Shown piece after piece: positions 33,774 through 44,805 of a stretch of DNA of 64,000 bases. Source of the stretch: Orobanche coerulescens (lineage: Eukaryota; Streptophyta; Magnoliopsida; Lamiales; Orobanchaceae); assembly GCA_033398695.1 (NCBI GenBank), contig CM065805.1:164711787-164775786 (forward strand), read 5' to 3'. Every line of letters begins with the position of its first letter. Positions within the stretch are counted from its first letter, which is position 1. The notes beneath the pieces were generated by a model. It searched no databases, was not told the DNA's origin, and saw only the letters and a program-made list of their open reading frames with translations. Both the position numbers and the translations under genes were made by a program.

Positions 33774-35065
33774 TGTTAGGCGTATTTTTATGCGCTTATT
33801 TATCATTAGTTTATATCCATTTTGAGCCTAAAAATGCATAAATGAGAATGCACTATTCTTATATGTTTTGCAGGAAATTGGAGCCCGGAAGCCTAAACGA
33901 CGAAAAACGGGCGAAAACAGCAATTTTTGGTCATGAGCCGCGGCACAAGGATGCTGAGCCGCGGCACACGCACGGCCCCAGCGAAGCCCCAAGCGATCGC
34001 ACTCGTGTCGCGCCACAAGGATGCCGAGCCGCGCCCGTGAAGAAAAATAGCGCGCCTGTGTATGCGCCAAGGTTAGGGGCCGCGGCACAGCTTAAGTGAG
34101 CCGCGGCCCACAGGGCGGTTTTGCTGAGACTTCCGCGTTTCTTTGCCGTTTTTGGAGCCTGTTCCCAACCTAATTCCCGGACGCGTTTAGGAGGCTAAGG
34201 ACAACTATAAATAAGCGTTTAAGGTCGGAAAAAGGGAGCATCAAGAAATCATCGATCAGGAAGACATCGCGGGACAGAAGAACACAAGGTGGAGATTTGT
34301 GGGCGACGACAAGACCACGGATCCCTTACGGTTTCTCTTAATTTTTCCGCATCTGATTTTCTAGATCTGTTCGAGTAGGATTGTGATTGTAACCGATTAC
34401 ATGACGGTTTGATTTATTTATTTTTATTTTAATTTACTCGTTATTCGTATTGAGTTGATTTTTCTCATTGTTCTTAATGCTTTTTAATTGTCTGGCCAAC
34501 AGTTGAATTGTTTTGAATGTCTTTATGGATTCAGGAGATGAAATTTAGGCATAGTTCTTGTGAGAATAATCATAATTTTCGTGAGATAGGGATATACTCA
34601 TGGGAATTGTGAAGCCTATTTATTGTGAGAATTCATGAACTGTTTTAGCTATTAATTATCTAATTCGAATAGGGATATATCGAGTTAATAATTCTTAGTA
34701 TTTTCTATCGACCTTGGGAAAGACTTTAGAATAATTTAGGAATTCCTGGCTTACAATCGATTGAATAAAAGTGAATTGAATTGAATTGAATAAAAATTAT
34801 TCCTGATTGTTTGAGGTGAAAATCATAATCCTACACCCTTATTATTATTATTATCTTTATTATCACTATTATTATTTTCTATTTATTTTTCTGCAATTAG
34901 TTTAGATATAAATTCCATATAATTGTTCTTCAAATAAAATTGTGAGTTGACTATATTTTGGCACTTAGTGAAATCAGTCCTCGAGGGAACGATATCTTAC
35001 TTATCACTTTATTACTTGTTGACACCGTGCACTTGCGGCATAGTGTGAGGGATTTCCTCACAACA
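33774..35065 (+). repeat. Element G 3' LTR
   Basis: 1292 bp, matching the 5' LTR almost throughout. The main differences lie in the GCCGCGGC array (33934-34110), where dyads such as GTGCCGCGGCAC read GTCGCGCCAC, and in a 5 bp loss near 33846. CTATAAATA is at 34205-34213. Confidence 0.92.
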
Positions 35066-35284
35066 CTAAGTAAAACATCTTCAGCTTGTATGCTGTATCA
35101 AACGCTTTAAGTCTCTTTGCTGTATGATGAGGACTCTGTAAGATTGACTGTAGAAGATCTCTTTGCTGTAGGGACGGACTGTATGGACAGTCCTAACAGT
35201 TTCCATACTTGACAGTATTTTGGCTCCTTTGAGACTACTTTGCTGTATGTTGGCAATAATCAAAATAGGAATGTTTTACCAACA

Positions 35285-35952
35285 GAGTGGCTCTAACTGC
35301 ACTTATTGAGTACAATGTCCAGTGGATGCAATTTATATCATCGTGTACATGTGTCATTATCCAATGTAATGGAACACCATTATGGAAAACGAGTCTCAAT
35401 CCTAAAGTCGGTGCATCCTTGCACAAGTTCATCGATCATAGTAGTAGTGAGTAGGCAGCGAGTTGATTTACATCAAAAACAAAGAATTGATATGTATCTA
35501 TAACAAGATCAAGATCCGGGGTATTCTTGAACTAACTGGTAAAGGCGGCCACAATCACGCAGTATTTATAATCAAATTCAATCATGGAAAAGACCAAACC
35601 AAGCAAAATAGGAAAGCCAGACTCGAAAACTGATTTAATATGACCTACAAGAAAATAAAATTTCATCCATGACAGCCAGCAAACTAAGCTACTGGAGCAA
35701 GCAACACCTAAGCAAGTTGTTAATAGAGATGTAAGTGAGAAATATTCCAAAATCAAAAGTAACGAATACGAGGACTTATGGGGATGATGCTGCATTTCGA
35801 CTCCAATCCACGATAGTTCAAATTTGGCAAAACAGTAAAAGTCCCACGGTAAACGCCACTCGGCTAATCTCTGCAAAAGGTTTCACAAAAACAAAAGCAA
35901 CTTAAAATGAGATGAACGTACTATATCTCCAAAAATCATAAGTCTCTTATTC
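35285..35952. other. Host-like flank without a recognised gene
   Basis: Between copia F and the L1-domain gene lies 670 bp with no ORF I can name. The right half is downstream of the gene's stop on the minus strand and may be its 3' UTR. Confidence 0.5.
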
Positions 35953-37243
35953 TCATTCCATCCTTTTTTTTGCTTGATTTTCAACTAATTCATCTCTACT
36001 CCTCTTTTTCCCATCCAAAACAAAACCACCATCACCAACTTTACCGAGCTCACCATTATATGTCTGCAAAACAATTTGTTTTCTGTAAATAGACATCGCT
36101 AAGGAATCCGAAAACTTCAAGTGAAAGCATCTAACCCCACCCCATTTCTTCGGAACAATCTCCAAAAGTCTATCAACAGCCTCAAACACATTCTCCACAA
36201 TCTCTTCTCTCTGTAACACTCCATTTCCCAACCCTCACCATGCTGCAAGTCCCACTACTCAGGCACAACAAACTCGATTTAAACGAGTTTTATATTTCCT
36301 CCATACAGTTATTACCACCGGCATTCAAATTGACAGGTACATGAATTTTTCTCTTCTTCTTGTAGAAAACCTTCCCCAATACATTAGGAAGCAACGGAAC
36401 GACATTTTTAGCTGCGAGAAACACATCGAATGAATCGTAGAGTTTTTCTTGAAGCTGGTCGAATAAATCATCAATACACGGTAAATGGTATTTATTTTGA
36501 TGATCAACTTGTTTAATTCTTGATAGTCGATATATAAATGAAGCGATCCATCATTCTTCTTAACAAACAGGACTGGTGCGCCACAAGGTGAAGTGCTCGG
36601 CCGGATATTCCCTTTATCTAAAAGTTATCCCAACTCTTTCTTCAACTCTACATTTCTGACGGGCGCCATTTGATACGGTGCCCAAGAAACAAGAGTCGCG
36701 CTCAGCTCTAAATTGATAAAGAATTCAACCTCTCGTTGTGGCGGTAATCCCCATAAATCATCCGAAAGCACATCAGGGTACTCGTTGAAGACTGGAACAG
36801 TCGACAACTCAACTTCCCCATCTCCCGCCTTCATGGCGTAACATCAATAGCCTACAAAGTCTTGGTCCAAGAGCCTTACAGCCTTTAAGGCATTAATTGC
36901 ACTTCCTTATTTACCTGGCGTATGACCCACAAAAGTATGCTCGTTGCCATCCCAGCCACTGAATGAGACAGAGGTTTAAGGTGGAGCCATCTGGAGAGAG
37001 AAGAGAGTGGGGGAGGGGGATACGGTGGGGTTCGAGAGTAAGGGTTTTTGGTGGGGCTTTTTTTAAGGTTACTGAGAGGTATATAAAATCGTCGCCTCAT
37101 CTTGTTGTTGTTGTTGTTCTTCATCGCTAATCTCATGATCGGATTGTGAGTTTGATTTTCTTCTGCTTTTTCCATTTGAGGAGGGCATTCACTGCTTTGC
37201 GAATTGTATCCTCCTTGATTTTATCTTTACAAGACGCTGCCAT
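35953..37243 (-). pseudogene. Ribosomal L1 domain-containing protein gene (RSL1D1/UTP30-like), disrupted
   Basis: The N-terminal part (37243-36910) starts MAASCKDKIKEDTIRKAVNA and LLKWKKQKK, then after frame changes reads DDFIYLSVTLKKAPPKT. The C-terminal part (about 36445-35953) reads [39 protein letters not shown], an in-frame TAA, SLLCLSSGTCSMVRVGKW, a frameshift, then EEIVENVFEAVDRLLEIVPK and KWGGVRCFHLKFSDSLAMSI with a Lys-rich tail. This is the order of L1-domain nucleolar proteins that act in large-subunit ribosome assembly. About 45 residues of the middle are replaced by a chromovirus RT fragment. The gene is dead as written. Confidence 0.8.
36440..36905 (-). mobile_element. Chromovirus RT fragment inside the L1-domain gene
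   Basis: Minus-strand text reads [39 protein letters not shown], a stop, [20 protein letters not shown] and [13 protein letters not shown]. This is the start of Tekay RT, about 155 residues, parallel to [17 protein letters not shown] in element B but well diverged. It has no LTR or target duplication, so it probably arrived by end-joining repair, not integration. Confidence 0.8.
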
Positions 37244-37267
37244 GGCGGATGGTTATGTGCAGCTTCG

Positions 37268-37335
37268 CGGCGATTGGAAGGCGGGTGGCGGCGATTGGAA
37301 GGAGGGCGGCGATTGGAAGGGACGGCGGCGATTGA
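37268..37335 (+). repeat. Minisatellite GGCGATTGGAAG, upstream of the L1-domain gene
   Basis: Four units of GGCGATTGGAAG or its start, with spacers of GCGGGTGGC type, lie just outside the gene's start codon, in the likely 5' UTR or promoter. Confidence 0.75.
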
Positions 37336-37437
37336 TACAGGAAGGAAGGAGGACAAAGCGCACCCAATAACCGCAATATGTTTTCTTTCTTTATTCCAAA
37401 ATGACCCTTATGTGGTTTTTTCCATACAATTATTATT

Positions 37438-38235
37438 AGGGTCTATTAGGGGGGTGGCATTGACAAGGCAATCTTTGCCATGCCCCATTCCCTCCAATCA
37501 ATCTCCACTTGCCAACTCATTTTCATACATTTTCATACTTCACTCCATTTTTTGGAGGCATCACCATACCTCACCCATACCACACCCATACCACACTTTT
37601 TTTTTTAAAACTACCGATCATACCCGGAATGTGATGTCTCTGTTCGTGTACTTCGTACAAACGTAAAATATCATGACTTGTTGGCCTACGTAGGAAATCT
37701 CGACCATATAACTCAACAATAGCGTCACAAAAAAATTGAAGGCATTCACGTGACGTCCTTTGTGCCATTTCTAAATACTCGTCGAACTCATCCGGTGGAT
37801 TACCGGTTGCGAGTTGTCTAATGGCGGACGTACACTTTTGTATGGCTGTGAAACTTTTTTTTTTAACCTAGCATCATAACCCTCTTGAAAATACTCGAAT
37901 CTAGACTCAATATCATTTGTAATTTTTAAAAAAAGATGTTTAGGCATACGATACCTATCTTCAAAAAATTGGTGGTCGTAAATCGGCGGGTCCGCAAAAT
38001 AATCGAGATGCAATCTTTCCGCAGCTTCAAGCCGGTCGCGACTAACCCATTTTCGTTTCGACCTTCCCGTATCGCGTTCCGCTTCTTCTTGCTCAATCGC
38101 GTTCGCAAAAACTTCGGGACTTGAATCGTCCGACCACTCTATCGGGTCGTCAAAAAAGGTCGCGGTACCGACTTTTTTAGACATATATGATTTTTAGTTG
38201 TATGTATGGGTTGGGAATGGATAAAAATATATATG
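37438..38235 (-). mobile_element. PIF/Harbinger element, internally deleted
   Basis: The left end GGGTCTATTAGGGGGG after TTA resembles a Harbinger end and TTA target. The inside carries the N-terminal part of a transposase. The right limit (about 38235) meets LTR D and no matching inverted repeat is seen, so that end is probably lost. Confidence 0.6.
37612..38184 (-). pseudogene. Harbinger transposase/ALP1-like nuclease, N-terminal part
   Basis: Starts MSKKVGTATFFDDPIEWSDD (38184), continues [59 protein letters not shown] and, after frame changes, [35 protein letters not shown] and HHIPGMIGS. The normal continuation with the first catalytic Asp (IDCTHW) is missing: the frame enters a poly-A tract and low-complexity DNA. 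No DDE triad remains, so it is inactive. Confidence 0.8.
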
Positions 38236-38733
38236 GTTTTTTATTGCTCGGTTATATTGATTATCGAGTTGCGGCTTGTATTATGGTTATGAGTTCAAAA
38301 TTGTTTGAATTGTATTGTTCGGTTTTGTGTATGATCGAGGTATTGTTGAGCCGTTGAGTTTGATTGGTTGGATATGTCGGTTATTGGTTGTTATCGGATT
38401 GTTGTTGATCGATTACTTCAATAGGTTGATATGTTTGATCATGGTTTATGACCGTTGTGTTGCGGTTGAGGTCCAAGAGTTCGTAGATTGCTCTTGGTCG
38501 GGGCTGAGGAGCTTGTGGACGAAGGCAATGGATTGTGGCAACGGCTTCGTGGTATCGGTATCGAGGCAAGTTATACTTGTTCAGTTTATAATATTTAATG
38601 AATGATTTTGATTTCATTTCATTTATAATTCATATAGTAATGATATTATAAATATAAATTGTCGGGATGATGGCTTGTATATTGTGCCTTGGTTTAGATT
38701 AAATAATAATGTATATGGTTTAAATGTGTTGGT

Positions 38734-39368
38734 TAGACCTGGCAAAAGTGGTCCAGGCCCACGGGCCGGCCCAGCCCACCCATAAATAAATGGGCTTTGG
38801 ACTTTACTTTTTTAGCCCATAGAAACTTGGGTCTTTTTGGCCCGCCCATATTTTGGCCCAGCCCAGGAAGGCCCAGCCCACGGGCGCCCAGATGCCCATG
38901 AAAAATTTAATAACTAATAAATATTAATTAATTAGGCTAAGTTTAATGGGTATAACCTTACACCGTAACTTATTTCAATTTAAAGTTGATTTTGTTTAGA
39001 TTTTTGTATTGATATTTTGCTATCGAATACAGATAATGGACCAAGTGATGAGCTACTTTCCGTACCGCTGGTTGTAGTGCAAGAATCTAACGGTTTTAAT
39101 AGTATTGAAATGGATGTTTGAACTTTTTAAAATAGTTGAAAATATATTTCTATCATATTATTGATACTTTTAATATATTTTGGTTAATTAAGTTGGAAGC
39201 AAGAAAAAATCTGTAGCCCATGGGCTGGGCTAGGCCCGCCCAGCATGGGCCACGGGCCTCAATATTTAGACCCAAAAAATTCTGGGCCTTTTTGGCCCAG
39301 CCCAAAATTTGACCCACCCGTTGACAGCCCAGCCCGTTTGGACTGGCCCAGTCCGTTTGCCAGGTATA
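38734..39368. mobile_element. Non-autonomous hAT element, 635 bp
   Basis: Inverted termini TAGACCTGGCAAA and TTTGCCAGGTATA, and a perfect 8 bp duplication GTGTTGGT (38726-38733 and 39369-39376). Both subterminal regions are rich in GGCCCA, GCCCAGCCCA and GGGCCTTTTTGGCCC. There is no ORF. It was inserted into LTR D. Confidence 0.9.
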
Positions 39369-40277
39369 GTGTTGGTGAATACGGAGATGTGAGTTATATT
39401 TGGTCAGTGATATGGAATGTCGGATATCGAGGATGGTTTACCGTGTCGACATTGATGTCGGGACAGTGGTTTGTTGGTATAAATGGAATATACCTATTTC
39501 GGGATTATTCGTATAACTGTGTATTCATTCAGGGATGTTGATTCGTGGAAAGGATATTGTCTTCGGCTTTGAGGTAATTTAAGTATTGTTCAGTTATGAA
39601 GATAATTATCATGTTGAATTGTTGTATATGTTGTACGTTGAGGCTTCGTATATTGAGATTCATATTGGTTGTTCGTTGAGGGATGTTGACCCTAGGACTA
39701 TTGTTGGTATTAATGGTTAATTGTTTCATTGAGGGATGTTGATCCCAGAACTTTTGTCTGAGATTGTTGATCGTATGGATTATCCTTTGAGGATTGTGAT
39801 CCTAGTATGGTTGTTTCAGATATTGTCGGTCGTGTCGATCTTTCATTATCTATGTGTCTTTGTTCACTTCGGTGACTCCCTTGATCCTTGTTGGATATGT
39901 GATTCGTTGAGTTTCATTGTCATGTTGCATCGTGACATATTTGGAGTCATATATGCGTGCCGATTTGTTATTGTGTAGGATTTTTAGGTGGGCACACTAT
40001 GGTCATGTGTTGATATTTCCACATTGGACCATGCACACGAGACGTAGTTCGTGAGGCTAATTAGGTACATGTCCCACGTATATCCTGGATTCCGTATACG
40101 GGGTGGATATGTGCACGAACACATTTCCGGATCGGGCGTACTGTGACGTCCATCTTTGAGCCATATTGTTTGGTCGTTCATAGTCCATGTATGATTGGAT
40201 ATGTTCGACGGTTTGTGACTAGTTGTTCATACGCCCGAGGGGTATGTTCGACAGTCGGGGTTATTTCTTTGAGATCC

Positions 40278-40555
40278 ATTATTGTTGATCATTTAGAGTT
40301 TACCTTGTTGAGGGTATTCTCGATTATTGTTGATCTTTGTTGATCGTTTGGAGTTTACCTTGTTGAGGGTAATCTCGGTTATTGTTGATCTTTGTTGATC
40401 GTTTGGAGTTTACCTTGTTGAGGGTATTCTCGGTTATTGTTGATCCTTTGTTGATTGTGTTGGGAGTTTACCATGTTGAGGGTACTCTCGGTTATCGTTG
40501 ATCCTTTGTTGGTTGTATTGGAGTTATCATGTCAATGATATTCTCGGTTGATGTT
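40278..40555 (+). repeat. 55 bp tandem repeat in LTR D
   Basis: About five units with TTATTGTTGATC, GTTTGGAGTTTACC and TTGAGGGTATTCTCGG. It is unrelated in sequence to the 78 bp array of LTR C though in a similar part of the LTR. Confidence 0.85.
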
Positions 40556-41483
40556 TTGGTTGGTCATTGTTATTGATCGTATGAGCATTCGGACTGTACG
40601 TTGATGTTTCGGGGCATGTTATCATTGTTTTGGTGGTAGTTGACCTACAGATATGTTGTATGTTATTGGTTTATCCAGGTTGAGATTTGACTGTGTAAAT
40701 CCGACGGACATGATTTGGCACAAATGGTTCGTTCCATAGTTATGAGTTATGATGATGTTTTGATAATTTTTTAGTATTGTTGTGATACAGTACAGATGAT
40801 TGTTGTTGAGTTCATTTCGTCATTTGAGAATGCGAAATGGGGATTATGGTAAGGATTGAAGTTATGGATTGCCGTGGATTGGTTAGGTTATGACGGTAAG
40901 ATTATGTTGGTAGTATTCGTACAGTATTATTACATTAGTATGTAATTATTTATGATGATGTGATCGATATCATTATTGAGTATTGTGGTTGACCCCGTCA
41001 TGGGATTTATTTTTAGGTACTCAGAGATCGAGCTAGTAGCGGTTGTGAAGTGATGAGCTTCCCGGGTGATACTGGTTGTGGCTTGTTTTTGAGTATTCTT
41101 TTCTGATTGTTTTATTCCGCTGCAATTGTATATTTTGAATCGAGTTTTATCCGCTGCGTGTGTATATTTCAAAATTTCTTTCCGGTATTTTACCAAATCA
41201 TGTGTACATTTCAAAATGGCTTTTTGAGTACTTCGTAAACTTGAATTATTTCGAAAACCGATTCCCTAAACCGAGTTTTTGGCATTTTGGCCTTGATCGT
41301 TTTGGCGATATTCTTATGACGGTATTGGTATTTTGTAAATGGCTTTTATGAGTTTTTGAAATATTACCGTCATCAGTCTTTTTAGCGTTTTTGAACATTT
41401 TTGTAAATGATTTTTAGCCTGGTGGATTCCGACACGGGCCCACAGCACTGTAATACCCCGTATGTTTTTGGGGGTGTTACATT

Positions 41484-41798
41484 TGATGTGTTATTTTCAT
41501 TAAGCGTAGCCATATCACTCAAAAAATCAAAAAAGTTCCACGATTAAGAGAATTTGTACTTCATCGTGGCCTCTAAAAGCTAAGCGTTGACTTGCAGATG
41601 CTTCAATCCGTAATCTATTTCTTGCCATTTGTTCATAAGTTTGTTTATCGATAAATCTTTAAACGTGTTGAGCTTGATCCATTAGGTCCTCACAACACCT
41701 CTCAAAAGCTTTATGTAGTGAATTCGAATGCTTTGCTATGTGGTTCAAAAATGCATAATCTTTTCCATTTCTTACTTTCTTCCAATTCTTAAACCCAA
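41484..41798 (-). pseudogene. hAT transposase fragment (TTF-type zinc finger / DUF4371 region)
   Basis: The minus strand reads GFKNWKKVRNGKDYAFLNHI, AKHSNSLHKAFERCCEDLMD, a stop after QHV, RFIDKQTYEQMARNRLRIEA, and LAFRGHDE. This is the start of the large ZMYM/TTF-type hAT transposases that occur as repeats in plants. The frame breaks and is then cut off at LTR D. Confidence 0.75.
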
Positions 41799-41829
41799 CA
41801 ATCAAAAAAAGTATTTTGACCATGTTGCA

Positions 41830-44805
41830 TATAGGGATGTTAACTCTATCGCTACCCTATCATACCCGTCGGATAAGCCCGTAGTAGAGTCGGGTATTGG
41901 CCAAACTCGAAAATTTAAAATCGGTACGAATAAAGTAATGTGTATAGGACACTACCCGATTACCCGACCTACATACCCGTTTGAATTGTAACGAGGTAAA
42001 CAAAAGGCGACATCACTTGTGGGGGAGTACTCCAAGAGTATCTTGAACCATGATGGCTGAACTTGAGAATTATTTCCAAATAAAGGATACTCTTTAAGAA
42101 TGCACTCGTAAGGATCATAATTAAGGTAAGATCATCTAACTTCATCAATCTTACCAACATGCTATTCAGATATTTTCATACATTAATTTTCGAATACGAT
42201 TACCAACGTTCCCGATCACAAAAGGTTATGCATTATTCTCAACAACTTGGAACATATTTCCTCTTAAAAAAAAGAGTCAATGCTATGCGACTTTCCCATT
42301 TCCTACAAAAATAGTCTAATAATCTATCAATATATTCAAGTCAACAAATAAGAATAAAATTTTATTAAGAGTTAAGAACAGCAACTCAGTCTCTTAGAGT
42401 TCTTCTATTTTTTTTGGAACCAACTTCCACTGTTCAAAGTTCAAAATCATTGATCTTAATTCAACAAAATTCAATCCTAATTTTTCCTCTGTTCAGTTCA
42501 AAACAAAATTCGATCCTAATACAGTACTAACTTTGATTCATCAAAATGTAGTCCTTTTGAGACATGTAGATATTTAATCTGAATTTCTCTTTCTATAATT
42601 GTATTAATTTGATTCGACAATTTATAATTTAGATAAAATTAGAGATAGAAAAAAAAACAAATCATAAATAAACTTAATCTAATATAAAAAAGCTCTAGAG
42701 TCGGTTATATGGATATGACGTCTCCAATCCGTTCAACATTGGGTCATCTCCTCTGTTAAACTTATCTGCTGCATGTCCCTTCTAATAGTTTTCTTCCAAC
42801 TCTTACTCGGCCGCTCTCTCTTCTTTTGATCTCGTTTGTTGTCTATGGTTTCACACCTTGTCATTGGAACCTCTAGCGGTCTTCTTTGCATATGGTCATA
42901 CCATGTTTACACATAAGGACCACATGCCCTTTAAAGTATATATGCCTCTACTCTGCCTCTGCGGACATTATATCATTCGTGGTTGGGCACCATAAGGCAT
43001 GACCACTGGGGATACCATAATGTTCTTGAAAAATTTATTCTCTTACCCCGTTCTTTTTTTCTTAGTTCTCTTTCTTTGTTGTGTTGGGACTTTGCATAAG
43101 ACGAAAAGAACTCCCGATCTCATTAGAAGAAAATCAATGTACTTAAATTCCACTACATAAAGTTTGAAACTATGATAGCAAAACTACAAGACAAACCATT
43201 ATTCCCCACGGGTTAATTGCGGAATTAGCCTCGTAACTATATGGAGCTAGTAATTCTGGGTCTATAAATATGAAAGGTAGCATTTTCAGTCCCATAAGTT
43301 TAACTTTTTGTAACTTTAGTCCAATAACTCTCAGCTCGGAGCAAATTTAATCCTTTTAAGTTCCAAACTGGCGCAAATATATGGTCTCAAATAGCTGCAA
43401 ATTTTATTTATTCCCAACCAAAAGTTAAGAAATGCGTATGAAAAGTTACAGGACTAAACAATTTTAACTAAAGGTAAAATCGTCCAGACATAAAATAGAT
43501 TTACACATCATGGAAGTTCTAGGACTAAAACCGAATTGATTTTGAGTCGAGCCGGATACTACTCGACATTAATTTCAGTTAGCAAGTCGAGCTCGAAACT
43601 CGACTCAAAATTAATTCAAGCGAGTTTTGAGTTGGGTAATTAAAGCGAGTTTCGAGTCGGGTAATTGAAGCGCGTTTCGAGCTACTCAGTCGGTTTTGCA
43701 TAAGTGTAAACGATAATTCATGAAACAAGTATATCTTCTTCTGATTCATGTAAGTTCGTACTCAGAACTAATTACATAGATAGGTGAATTCATACTTGTT
43801 GAATCTATTTTCACAAACAAAAAATAAATACAAGATCGACCATTTCCATGCAGCATACGAGCATCATCTTCAAAATAAACACAAGATTATTTACATATGT
43901 GAAAGCTAGTGATCATTCATAACAATACAGTTGAATGAGTTCCACAGATGTAAGATCACACAATAGCTGTCTTAACGCATTTCCGATTCAAGACTGAAAA
44001 TAAAAGGGTCAATGACTTCTAAAAGTAATGTCGCATAACGAATTACAGGTTTCTTGTGTATCATCTTGTGCAATAAAGCTAGAACTTAACTACACATGAC
44101 GAAAAATTCTATTTATCGGACAGAGCTGGTACTTGGAGAAAAATATTCAACCATGGTATGAGATCTATGTGAGCCAACTAACTTGGCTGAAGATTACAAG
44201 CTAGGGAAAATAACTACACTTAATTACAGAAACTACTCATGGGGTTTAGTCTGATTACAAAATAACCCCTCAAGGTTTGTATTTACTTCACAATTTTCCC
44301 CCTCTGGGACCCTCTCGAGGGTGCACTTTTGCAAGGTAAATACAAAACTCAAGGGCCTATATGTAAATCTACAAGATAAGTAGGTCTTTTTGTAAGTAGT
44401 TCAAACTCATGGACAACTTTTGTAACTATCCCAAATACCCATCCCCATTGCTCAACACGTTCTTATCACAGAGCTGAAATCTCTTAATATTAACATGCAA
44501 AAGATCAAGTTACTAGGTGCAGGGAAATGTAGAAGAATAGATGATGCAATGAGAAAGTTTCCTGGGTAGAGTTGCAGTCAATGTCCGACAAAACGGTAGA
44601 AGTTTTTATCAAAAACCATAGACCCAAATAGCTGAAAGCATGGGAACGTGACAATCTTTTTGTTTTTCCATTCAAAAACAAGTTTCACATGTGCCATTTT
44701 GCTTTTTACTTCCGTACATTAAAACTTTGCCACTTTATCTTTTGCATGAATTGTAGTGTTACTAATTTTCGATAATTAATTGGCACTATATTTTTCATGC
44801 CACCG
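41830..44805. other. Low-copy or decayed repeat sequence, no gene found
   Basis: About 3 kb. Near 41840-42000 are degenerate ACCCG-type repeats (CTACCCGATTACCCGACC), and near 43550-43690 copies of AGCGAGTTTCGAGTCGGGTA, both common in decayed DNA elements. At 42720-43010 the minus strand has pieces reminiscent of a LINE 3' end (HGPYAKKTARGS-like), weakly. At 44216-44443 ends GGGAAAATAACTAC and GTAACTATCCC form a loose inverted pair, a possible MITE. The rest shows nothing I can name. Confidence 0.4.

Larger units (their letters stand above)
30009..35065 (+). mobile_element. Element G: non-autonomous Athila-like LTR retrotransposon with a private ORF
   Basis: 5' LTR 30009-31307 and 3' LTR 33774-35065 are nearly identical and flanked by a perfect 5 bp duplication CTAAG (30004-30008, 35066-35070). 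It has an Asp-tRNA type PBS, an ORF unrelated to gag or pol (31424-32161), a stem-loop, a conserved non-coding block and a PPT. It lacks all enzymes. Ends, PBS, PPT and the 3' internal block match element I, so an I-like element probably supplies its enzymes. Confidence 0.9.
13018..35284 (-). mobile_element. Element F: Sirevirus-like Ty1/copia element, dissected
   Basis: Minus-strand copia sequence in three pieces: a 3' piece (13018-13339), gag to pre-integrase (26772-28855) and a 5' LTR (28953-35284). The pieces are separated by solo LTR C with nested B and by element G. The reading frame runs across the C insertion: GLPDV before it continues as SFHKDSVCGPCQKGKQVK after it. The coiled-coil gag and several polypurine tracts fit the Sirevirus lineage. 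RT, RNase H and the 3' LTR are missing; element A adjoins at 13017. Confidence 0.75.
28953..35284 (-). repeat. Element F 5' LTR, split by element G
   Basis: Left end TGTTGGCC (28953), right end ACCAACA (35284). Without G it is about 1.27 kb. It has a TATA motif on the minus strand (ATTATAAATAGCC, 29697-29685). Beyond the G insertion, the U3 part (35071-35284) has at least four copies of CTTTGCTGTA. A TGGTATTGGGGC primer site follows at 28950-28939 (minus). The right flank is GAGTG; the partner LTR is missing. Confidence 0.75.
38236..41481 (+). repeat. LTR D (Tekay-like), 5'-truncated, with a nested hAT element
   Basis: Ends GGGGGTGTTACA at 41481. Long stretches match LTR C (39840-40260 against 25490-25920, including TCGTGTCGATCTTTCATTAT). 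It has GAGGCAAGT at 38563-38571 and a 55 bp tandem array (40278-40555). The promoter half with a palindrome array is absent. No primer site follows, so it is a remnant or solo LTR. Confidence 0.75.

Noticed and set aside
38236..39600. Two separate LTRs on either side of the hAT element
   Set aside because: The perfect 8 bp duplication shows the flanks were continuous before the insertion, so it is one LTR.
44216..44443. MITE with GGGAAAATAAC / GTTACTATCCC-type ends
   Set aside because: The inverted ends are loose and no matching target duplication was found, so it is not called as a separate element.
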